Source: Betaproteobacteria bacterium | GTDB taxonomy: Bacteria; Pseudomonadota; Gammaproteobacteria; Burkholderiales; SG8-39 | Length of the DNA: 6,297 nt | Reading direction: 5' to 3' | Assembly (NCBI GenBank): GCA_947467405.1 | Contig: CANIIN010000170.1 | Location: 1 to 6,297 of the forward strand | Part shown: positions 1-6,158 of the stretch, piece by piece | How the letters are laid out: each line of letters opens with the position of its first letter | Numbering within the stretch: the stretch's first letter is position 1 | Position numbers and translations under genes: made by a program | Notes under the pieces: model-generated | What the model was told of the DNA's origin: nothing | What the model saw: only the letters and a program-made list of their open reading frames with translations | Database searches by the model: none

Positions 1-140
1 ATGCGGCGGCCGACCCCGGCCCGCGCGCCAACCTGATCCTGTGCTACGTGATCGGGCGCTGGCACCAGTTCGCCAAGAGCGGCTTCAAGAAGAAGCCCAC
101 CGACGGCGCCGACAAGCAGTTGCCGCTGCTGCTGGTTTGA
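1..140 (+). CDS. slmA: Nucleoid occlusion factor SlmA (TetR fold), C-terminal end only
   Basis: Only the last 45 codons are present, reading from base 3 to a TGA at 138-140; the 5' part lies outside the window. The visible tail includes GRWHQFAKSGFKKKPTDG and ends in LPLLLV. It resembles the end of E. coli SlmA, which from memory has a similar block (an EG..SRFVRSEFKYRPTD pattern followed by a short hydrophobic tail). SlmA is a TetR-family DNA-binding dimer that binds chromosomal sites and blocks FtsZ ring assembly over the nucleoid. The DNA-binding N-terminus, which would be diagnostic, is not visible, so another TetR-family regulator cannot be excluded. The gene converges on the Bug receptor gene, with 23 bases between stops. 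Confidence 0.7.
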   Translation, partial: AAADPGPRANLILCYVIGRWHQFAKSGFKKKPTDGADKQLPLLLV

Positions 141-141
141 T

Positions 142-161
142 CCGGGCCTGAACGCGCCCGG
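142..161. terminator. Candidate terminator hairpin between convergent genes
   Basis: CCGGGC at 142-147 pairs perfectly with GCCCGG at 156-161 around an 8-base loop. It sits directly after the slmA stop and just before the end of the minus-strand receptor gene, where a shared terminator would be expected. The following plus-strand bases (TTCTAAAG) are only weakly T-rich and the minus-strand side has no T run, so this may be a poor intrinsic terminator or a simple stem. Confidence 0.4.
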
Positions 162-163
162 TT

Positions 164-1132
164 CTAAAGCGGCGTCAGGCCGGCGGCTTTCACCACCGGC
201 GCCCATTTGGCGATCTCGGCCTTCATGACCTCGTCGAACTGGGCAGGTCCTGCCCAGTCGGGATTGGCGCCGAACTGGCGCAACCGCGTAATCACTTCCG
301 GATCCTGCAGCGCCTTGTTGAAGGCGTCGGCCAGCTTGTTGACGATGGGCCGCGGCGTGGCGGAAGCCACGGCGATGCCGAACCAGATCGGCACGTTGAA
401 GCCGGGCAGGCCTGAAGCGGCAACGGTAGGCACATCAGGCAGATCCGGAGACGGCGTGGCGCCGCTCACTGCGAGTCCGCGCAGCTTGCCGGAACGGATC
501 AGCGGCAACACATTGGTGAGTTGGTCGAATGAGGCATGCACCTGGCCAGCCAGCATGGCCTGCAACGCCGCGCTGCCGCCGTTGTAGGGCACGTGCAAAA
601 CCTCGATGCCGGCCATCTGCGCAAACAGCACGGCGGCCAGTTGCGTGGTGGTGCCGTTGCCGGTGGAACTGAAGTTGAGCTTGCCGGGATTGGCCTTGGC
701 CCAGGCGATCAGTTCGCGCACGTTCTTCGCCGGGAAGTCGTCCCGCACATAGAGCACGTTCGGTATCTGCACCAGGCGCCCGACGCCGGAGAAGTCCTTG
801 AGCGGATCGAACGGCATGGTCTTGTAGACGTTCGGTGCGACGCCGTGCAGCGCGGTGGTCGTATTGAGCAGGTAGTAGCCATCGGCCGGGCGCTTGGCGA
901 CGTAGTCGGCGGCCACGATGCCCGCCGCACCGATCTTCGATTCGACCAGGACCTGTTGGCCGAGCGTCTTCTGCAGGCTCGGAATGAAGATCTTCATGAG
1001 CAGATCGGAAGGCCCGCCGATGGCGCCGCTGATGACGATCCACAAAGGCCTGGTGGGCCAATCGGACTGCTGCGCATGAAGAGTCGGGCTGATGCCGACC
1101 GTGAGCAGAATCAAAACAAGCAGTCGTTTCAT
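164..1132 (-). CDS. Bug/TctC-family periplasmic substrate-binding protein
   Basis: This 322-residue protein has the length and layout of Bug (TctC) extracytoplasmic receptors, the binding component of tripartite tricarboxylate transporters. Residues 1-20 form a signal peptide (KR, then a leucine-rich core, then a likely cut after LHA), without a lipobox cysteine. Family landmarks are GGPSD near 39-43, RPADGYYLL near 81-89, DPLKDF near 109-114, VPYNGG at 181-186 and DVPTVAASGLPGF near 233-245. The start at 1132 is chosen because it begins the signal peptide and has AAGGA seven bases upstream; a longer reading to 1240 adds 36 residues with no secretion-signal character. No membrane TctA/TctB gene is in the window, so it looks like an orphan receptor. 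The ligand cannot be read from sequence; carboxylates are usual. The common NRPGAGG stretch is changed to SKIGAAG. Confidence 0.9.
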   Translation of the reverse strand: MKRLLVLILLTVGISPTLHAQQSDWPTRPLWIVISGAIGGPSDLLMKIFIPSLQKTLGQQVLVESKIGAAGIVAADYVAKRPADGYYLLNTTTALHGVAPNVYKTMPFDPLKDFSGVGRLVQIPNVLYVRDDFPAKNVRELIAWAKANPGKLNFSSTGNGTTTQLAAVLFAQMAGIEVLHVPYNGGSAALQAMLAGQVHASFDQLTNVLPLIRSGKLRGLAVSGATPSPDLPDVPTVAASGLPGFNVPIWFGIAVASATPRPIVNKLADAFNKALQDPEVITRLRQFGANPDWAGPAQFDEVMKAEIAKWAPVVKAAGLTPL

Positions 1133-1349
1133 TGCGGCATCCTTGTCCAAGTGTGAGGTGGATTCAGTGTATCGGCAACGTCGATAATTCAGCACATGCG
1201 CGACAGGATAATCCATGCCGGATTTCGCGAGGAAGAGCACCGAAAAAAATCTGGTATACCGTGAAGATGCCCGTCCCTATTGGATCTTCAAGATGTTTTG
1301 ACGGTGGGAAGTGAGGACGACGATAACGACGGCGATAGGTTTTTTGCGG
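1133..1349. other. Intergenic spacer upstream of the Bug receptor, with small inverted repeats
   Basis: These 217 bases between moeB and the receptor gene are visibly richer in A and T than the genes. They hold TGAAGAT at 1262-1268 facing ATCTTCA at 1284-1290, an adjoining ATCTT-C-AAGAT palindrome at 1284-1294, and an 8-base palindrome GGTATACC at 1253-1260. No clear intrinsic terminator follows moeB and no convincing -35/-10 pair was found by eye. The spacer most likely carries the receptor's own promoter and an operator, but this is inferred from position and the repeats only. Confidence 0.4.
1140..1144 (-). promoter_or_regulatory. Shine-Dalgarno site of the Bug receptor gene
   Basis: On the minus strand AAGGA lies seven bases before the ATG at 1132. 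This fixes the start at the signal peptide rather than at the longer reading from 1240. Confidence 0.7.
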
Positions 1350-2105
<756 letters not shown>

Positions 2106-2173
2106 GGTGTGTGGAAGTGGCTCATCGCGAATGCGCGGCGCGGCAACTCGATTGATGATGATGCTGCGCCAGC

Positions 2174-2201
2174 CCTGCTGCGCCATGGCGGCGCAAGCAG
2201 G
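2174..2201 (-). other. Strong hairpin between ctpA and moeB
   Basis: In the minus-strand transcript, CCTGC-U-UGCGCC pairs with GGCGCAGCAGG: 11 base pairs with one bulged U and a 5-base loop, GCCAU. There is no U tract after it, so it is unlikely to stop transcription. It could stabilise the upstream ctpA message, mark a processing point, or hide the alternative moeB ATG at 2186, which falls at the loop. The pairing is read directly; the role is inferred. Confidence 0.5.
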
Positions 2202-2210
2202 TGGGAGAAA

Positions 2211-3674
2211 TCAATTCCTGGCCGGGGCCGGCGTGGTGGCCGGCGCCTGTGCGCTTTGGACCTTGGTCTTCACCACGGGCAGGCCCTTGAGATGGTTCAG
2301 CCCCTGCTGGAACACGAAGTCCTTTTCAGTGGCGAACTCGAGCGGCACGAACGGCTTGTTCTCGTCCGCGTCATCCTTTGCCTTCGGCGCTGCCTTGGCA
2401 ACGGGCTCGGGCTTCTTCTCGACAGCCGGCTTGTCCTTGTCTGCGGGATTGGCCAGGTGCTTGTCGAGGTCGGCCTCACGCAGTTTCATCTCCGGCGCAG
2501 TCGGATCTTCGACTTCGATGTCCGGCACGATGCCCTTGGCCTGGATCGAGCGTCCGCTCGGCGTGTAGTAGCGCGCCGTGGTCAGCTTGATGGCGGTGTT
2601 GTTGCCCAGGGGCATGATGGTCTGCACCGAGCCCTTGCCGAAGGTCTGCGTGCCGATGATGGTGGCGCGTTTGTGGTCCTGCAGCGCACCGGCCACGATT
2701 TCGGATGCCGAGGCGGAACCGCCGTTGACCAGCACCACCATGGGCACGGTCTTGATGCCGGCCGGCAGGCCCTTCAGATAATCGTCGCCACGTCCGCGCA
2801 GGTAGTCCTCCGGTGTGGCCAGGAACTTGCGCTTGGCATCCTCGGTGCGGCCGTCGGTGGAGACCACCAGCGCCTTGGAGGGCAGGAAGGCGGCGGTGAT
2901 GCCGACGGCGCCGTTCAGGACGCCGCCCGGGTCGTTGCGCAGATCGAGCACCAGGCCCTTCAGCGGCCCCTGCTTGTACAGCGTATCGATGGCCTTGGCC
3001 ACGCTCTCGGCGGAATGTTCCTGGAATTGCGCGACACGGATCCATCCGTAGCCGGGCTCGATCATTTTCGATTTCACGCTCTGCACGCGGATGACGTCGC
3101 GAATCAGCGTAACCTCGAACGGCTTTTGCTCGCCCTTGCGCACGATGGTGAGGCGGATGGCGCTCTTGGGTTTGCCGCGCATGCGCTTGACGGCGTCATT
3201 CAGGCTCATGCCCTTGATCGGGGTGTCGTCCAGCTTGACGATCAGGTCGCCGGATTTCAGGCCGGCGCGAAAGGCCGGCGAGTCCTCGATGGGCGACACG
3301 ACCTTGACGAAGCCGTCTTCCATGCCGACCTCGATGCCGAGGCCGCCGAATTCGCCCTGCGTGCCGACCTGGAGTTCCTTGAAGGCGTCCTGGTCAAGGT
3401 AGGCCGAGTGCGGGTCGAGGTCGGTGATCATGCCGTTGATGGCGCCGTTGATGAGCTTCCTGTCCTCGACGGTTTCGACATAGCCCGACTTGATGGCGCC
3501 GAACACTTCGGCGAAGGAGCGCAGCTCGTCGATCGGCAGCGGCAGTCGCGTGGTGCTGCCGTCGCGCTGCGCGACCGCGGAAAAGTTCAGCGACAGCAGG
3601 ACGCCGGCGATCACGCCGATCAACACCAGTCCGGCCTGTTTGATCTTGCTGCCCTTGATGCTTGTACCGCTCAT
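2211..3674 (-). CDS. ctpA: Carboxy-terminal processing protease CtpA (peptidase S41, PDZ domain)
   Basis: A 487-residue periplasmic serine protease of the CtpA/Prc type, which degrades or trims envelope proteins from the C-terminus. Residues about 12-36 form an uncleaved anchor or signal sequence. A PDZ domain spans roughly 111-181 (GLGIEVG to IVRKG). The S41 core follows, with LDLRNDPGG near 243-251. The catalytic pair is S322 in GGSASASEI and K347 in TFGKGSV; their spacing of 25 residues equals that of the Ser430/Lys455 pair in E. coli Prc (Tsp). A Lys/Pro/Ala-rich low-complexity stretch covers about 405-440 before the C-terminal segment. The start at 3674 has GGAGA six bases upstream; an in-frame ATG at 3695 lacks such a site. 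It lies between envC and moeB on the same strand. In Pseudomonas a CtpA is known to degrade peptidoglycan hydrolases, which fits the location next to envC. Confidence 0.95.
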   Translation of the reverse strand: MSGTSIKGSKIKQAGLVLIGVIAGVLLSLNFSAVAQRDGSTTRLPLPIDELRSFAEVFGAIKSGYVETVEDRKLINGAINGMITDLDPHSAYLDQDAFKELQVGTQGEFGGLGIEVGMEDGFVKVVSPIEDSPAFRAGLKSGDLIVKLDDTPIKGMSLNDAVKRMRGKPKSAIRLTIVRKGEQKPFEVTLIRDVIRVQSVKSKMIEPGYGWIRVAQFQEHSAESVAKAIDTLYKQGPLKGLVLDLRNDPGGVLNGAVGITAAFLPSKALVVSTDGRTEDAKRKFLATPEDYLRGRGDDYLKGLPAGIKTVPMVVLVNGGSASASEIVAGALQDHKRATIIGTQTFGKGSVQTIMPLGNNTAIKLTTARYYTPSGRSIQAKGIVPDIEVEDPTAPEMKLREADLDKHLANPADKDKPAVEKKPEPVAKAAPKAKDDADENKPFVPLEFATEKDFVFQQGLNHLKGLPVVKTKVQSAQAPATTPAPARN

Positions 3675-3912
3675 TGCTGCTCTCCAGAGGGTCATTGCGT
3701 AATGCGAGTGTTGCCCATGTCGTCGATGTCATTCGCACTGGCATTGCTAGTCATTGCAAGCGGCCTGCGCTGGGTGGAGTCAGACGCGGTTCGCGCATCG
3801 TTCCCGCGCACATCATTCCCGGTTGCATGCAGATGGGGCCGACGCAGCGCACTTGCAACAGTAACCCGCAATCCTGCGCGGCGATAGACCAAACGGGAAC
3901 TGAAACAATCTG
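3675..3912. other. Spacer between envC and ctpA; no firm gene
   Basis: These 238 bases are unusually long for an operon spacer. They contain CATTGC (read on the plus strand) at 3693-3698, 3742-3747 and 3752-3757, with a fourth copy at 3672-3677 covering the ctpA start codon. No convincing -35/-10 pair or terminator was found by eye. A 79-codon minus-strand reading frame (3692-3931) fills the gap, but about 57% of its third bases are G or C, against 26 of the first 30 codons of ctpA, so it is probably not a gene. A ctpA promoter within the gap is plausible but not demonstrated. Confidence 0.4.
3681..3685 (-). promoter_or_regulatory. Shine-Dalgarno site of ctpA
   Basis: GGAGA on the minus strand lies six bases before the ATG at 3674. 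This favours that start over the in-frame ATG at 3695, which is not preceded by a purine-rich site. Confidence 0.7.
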
Positions 3913-5235
3913 TTACTTCGAAGCCACCCACTTCATCGGGTCGAAAGGCTGACCCTCGTGGCGGATTTCAAAGTATAAACCCGATTCGACGCTGCCGCCG
4001 CTGGATCCGGTGGTGGCCACCGCATCGCCGGCCTTCACGATTTCGCCCACCTGCTTCAAAACCGCCTCGTTGTTGCCGTAGATGGTCAGGTAGCCCTCGC
4101 CGTGGTCGAGGATCAGCAGGTTGCCGAAGCCGCGCATCCACTCGGCAAACACCACCCGGCCGCGGGCCACGGCGCGTACTTCCTGGCCGCTGGCGGCGCG
4201 GATGAACAAGCCCTTCCAGGAGGGGCCGCCCCCGGCGCGCAGCTTGCCGAAGCGGCCCAGCAGTTCGCCGCGGATGGGCAGGCGCAGGCTGCCCTTGAGC
4301 TTGGCGAAGGCGGCGCCGGCCAGTTCGGCGGCTCCTTCCGCAGCACTGACCGCCGGCGCATTGCTGGCAGCACCCCCACCGGCAGGGGGGGCTTTGTCCT
4401 TGTCGGCGGCGCGACGCTTGGATTTGGCTGCTGAGCGAGCCTTGCTGCTCTGATCGGCGATGACGCGGCCCAGTTCCTCGACCAGGCGGGTCAGGCGATT
4501 TTCGTCGCGCTCCAGGCTTTTCACCTGCTTGCGCTGTTCGCGAATCTGCGCGGAGACCTTTTCCAGCACTTTCTTGCGGCTGGTCTGCTCCCGGGCGATG
4601 CGATCGCGTTCCTTCTTCTGCTCCGCTTCGATCTCGGCCAGTTCCTCGGTCTTGTCGCGGGTTTCGCCTTCCAGTTCGCGCAGCCGGGCGAGGTTGGCGC
4701 GCAGGGTGCGGATCAGCGCCGCCTGGGCACGCGACACGTAGCTGTAGTAATGCAGGTCGCGTGCCGTCTGGTTGGGGTCCTGCCCGCTGACCATGAGCTT
4801 CAGGTAATCCACGTCGCCGCCAAAATAGCGCAGCGTGAGCATGTGGCCGATGGCGTCCTGGCGCGAGCCGAGTTCGGACTCGATGCCGCGCGCCTCGGCC
4901 CCCAGGCGCGCCAGCTCATTGCGCGCGTTCTGCCGTTCGACGACGAGGCCGCGCAACTCGCGATTGGCTTCGGAAATGGCGCGTTCCGACTCCCGCAGGG
5001 CGTCGCGCGCTTCGTTGCGCGACTCTTCCTTGCTGGCAATGTCGTTTTTCAGGGATTCGATGCGGCTGCGCAGTTCACGCAGGTCGGCGCTGTCGGCCTT
5101 GGGGGCGGCGCGCTTGGTGGCTGCCAGCGCGACGGGTTGCAGCAGGGCGCTGGCGGCCATCAGGACGAGCATGCCGGGTAGAACAACTGGCAGCGCGGCG
5201 GCAAGCCGCTTGAATCGGCTCACCGATAAGGCCAT
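3913..5235 (-). CDS. envC: Murein hydrolase activator EnvC (coiled coil plus degenerate LytM domain)
   Basis: A 440-residue exported protein with a signal peptide (about 1-38, likely cut near PVALA). Long charged coiled coils cover roughly 49-121 and 166-268, followed by an Ala/Pro/Gly-rich linker and a C-terminal LytM/M23 domain from about 317 to the end. In LytM-type enzymes zinc is held by HxxxD and HxH; here these positions read WKGLF (W340, F344) and GLYFE (G419, Y421), and the YAH histidine is N388. Loss of all metal ligands is what E. coli EnvC shows, so the protein is expected to activate the division amidases (AmiA/AmiB type) under FtsEX rather than cut wall itself. The ATG at 5235 starts directly at the signal peptide; an in-frame GTG at 5277 adds 14 residues. 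It follows gpmA by 51 bases, an order also seen around E. coli envC. Confidence 0.93.
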   Translation of the reverse strand: MALSVSRFKRLAAALPVVLPGMLVLMAASALLQPVALAATKRAAPKADSADLRELRSRIESLKNDIASKEESRNEARDALRESERAISEANRELRGLVVERQNARNELARLGAEARGIESELGSRQDAIGHMLTLRYFGGDVDYLKLMVSGQDPNQTARDLHYYSYVSRAQAALIRTLRANLARLRELEGETRDKTEELAEIEAEQKKERDRIAREQTSRKKVLEKVSAQIREQRKQVKSLERDENRLTRLVEELGRVIADQSSKARSAAKSKRRAADKDKAPPAGGGAASNAPAVSAAEGAAELAGAAFAKLKGSLRLPIRGELLGRFGKLRAGGGPSWKGLFIRAASGQEVRAVARGRVVFAEWMRGFGNLLILDHGEGYLTIYGNNEAVLKQVGEIVKAGDAVATTGSSGGSVESGLYFEIRHEGQPFDPMKWVASK

Positions 5236-5256
5236 CAGGCGACGACTTTCAGGAAA

Positions 5257-5262
5257 TCCTCC
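5257..5262 (-). promoter_or_regulatory. Strong but distant Shine-Dalgarno sequence before envC
   Basis: GGAGGA on the minus strand matches the anti-Shine-Dalgarno very well, but lies 21 bases before the ATG at 5235 and inside the reading frame that starts at GTG 5277. No ATG or GTG lies at the normal distance; the only near candidate is an out-of-frame CTG. AGGA also pairs with the nearby TCCT. Its use as a ribosome site is uncertain. Confidence 0.35.
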
Positions 5263-5286
5263 AGCGAAAATCGCCACCGGCGGTGT

Positions 5287-6036
5287 TCACTGTTTCGCCT
5301 TGCCCTGGTTCGCGACGGCCTTCATGGCCGCCTCGATTTCCGCCTGATCGCCGAGGTAGTAGCTGCGGATGGGCTTCAGCGCGGCGTCCAGTTCGTACAC
5401 CAGTGGCTGGGCGGTCGGCACGTTCATTTCCACGATCTGGTCGTCGCTGACATTGTCGAGGTACTTGATCAGCGCGCGCAGCGAGTTGCCGTGCGCGGCG
5501 ACCACCACGCGCTTGCCTTCGCGCACCGACGGCGCGATGACGTTGTTCCAGTACGGCACCACGCGCGCCACGGTGTCTTTGAGGCATTCGGTGAGCGGCA
5601 GTTCGCCTTCTTTCAGCGCCGCGTAGCGTGGATCGCCGCCTTCGTGGCGTGGATCGTCGCGCGTCAGGGCGGGCGGCGGAGTGTCGTAGCTGCGGCGCCA
5701 CGCCAGCACCTGCTGGTCGCCGAACTTGGCGGCGGTTTCAGCCTTGTTCAGGCCCTGCAATGCGCCGTAATGGCGCTCGTTCAGTCGCCAGGAATGGTTG
5801 ATCGGCAGCCACATGCGGTCCATTTCGTCGAGCGCCATCCACAGCGTGCGGATGGCGCGCTTCAGGACGGAGGTGTAGGCGACGTCGAAGTCGAAGCCTT
5901 CGGCCTTCAGCAGTTGACCGGCGCGTTTGGCCTCGGCACGGCCCTTGTCGGTGAGGTCGACGTCGGTCCAGCCGGTGAAGCGGTTTTCCTGGTTCCAGGT
6001 GGATTCGCCATGGCGAAACAGTACGATTCGGTGCAT
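5287..6036 (-). CDS. gpmA: 2,3-bisphosphoglycerate-dependent phosphoglycerate mutase GpmA
   Basis: A 249-residue cytoplasmic enzyme, practically the length of E. coli GpmA, that interconverts 3- and 2-phosphoglycerate in glycolysis and gluconeogenesis. The histidine phosphatase signature RHGEST begins at R8; H9 is the residue phosphorylated in the cycle. R60 lies in SVLKRAIRT, E87 in LNERHYGALQG (the acid/base position) and H182 in AAHGNSLRA, completing the active site. FTGWTDVDLTDKG near 20-32 and the YDTPPP segment near 117-122 are typical of the cofactor-dependent class. The start at 6036 gives the exact family N-terminus (MHRIVLFRHGEST). No Shine-Dalgarno is seen; the 24 bases before the ATG are C- and A-rich. 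It is the first gene of the minus-strand series and is divergent from the rhodanese gene. Confidence 0.97.
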   Translation of the reverse strand: MHRIVLFRHGESTWNQENRFTGWTDVDLTDKGRAEAKRAGQLLKAEGFDFDVAYTSVLKRAIRTLWMALDEMDRMWLPINHSWRLNERHYGALQGLNKAETAAKFGDQQVLAWRRSYDTPPPALTRDDPRHEGGDPRYAALKEGELPLTECLKDTVARVVPYWNNVIAPSVREGKRVVVAAHGNSLRALIKYLDNVSDDQIVEMNVPTAQPLVYELDAALKPIRSYYLGDQAEIEAAMKAVANQGKAKQ

Positions 6037-6064
6037 TTTCGGTGCTGGTTGGGTTGGGTGGCCC

Positions 6065-6073
6065 GTATAATAC
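6065..6073. promoter_or_regulatory. Symmetric -10 element, candidate divergent promoter
   Basis: GTATAATAC is a palindrome around one central base. On the plus strand it gives the perfect -10 hexamer TATAAT (6066-6071), on the minus strand TATTAT (6067-6072). It lies 31 bases from the gpmA ATG and about 150 from the rhodanese ATG, in the only gap between divergent genes. A minus-strand start near 6060 would leave a leader of about 24 bases for gpmA; a plus-strand start near 6078 a leader of about 144 bases. No good -35 hexamer is seen on either side. Confidence 0.6.
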
Positions 6074-6104
6074 CCGATCAATGCGCCGCTTTTGCGCGCA
6101 AACC

Positions 6105-6117
6105 CGTGACTTTCACG
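6105..6117. repeat. Small palindrome CGTGA-CTT-TCACG
   Basis: Two perfect 5-base arms flank three bases, within the leader of the rhodanese gene, about 30 bases downstream of the predicted plus-strand start site. It is either a protein-binding site or a small RNA stem. No regulator can be assigned. Confidence 0.35.
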
Positions 6118-6158
6118 TCGTATTGGCGTTGTTTCTCGGCTTTTTCGAGCCGGCAATT

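Noticed and set aside
166..190. AAAGC/GCTTT inverted repeat at the end of the Bug gene, considered as its terminator
   Set aside because: Only five pairs before mismatches, mostly within coding sequence, and no T tract after it.
1133..1240. Longer Bug receptor start at 1240
   Set aside because: It would bury the signal peptide 36 residues inside the protein; AAGGA supports the start at 1132.
2106..2186. Longer MoeB start at 2186
   Set aside because: The 27 extra residues are not typical of MoeB, no Shine-Dalgarno precedes the ATG, and the codon lies in a hairpin; the family N-terminus starts at 2105.
2476..3045. 189-codon minus-strand frame inside ctpA
   Set aside because: It is an alternative frame of ctpA, Arg/Gln/His-rich, without domain signal; the S41 core is in the other frame.
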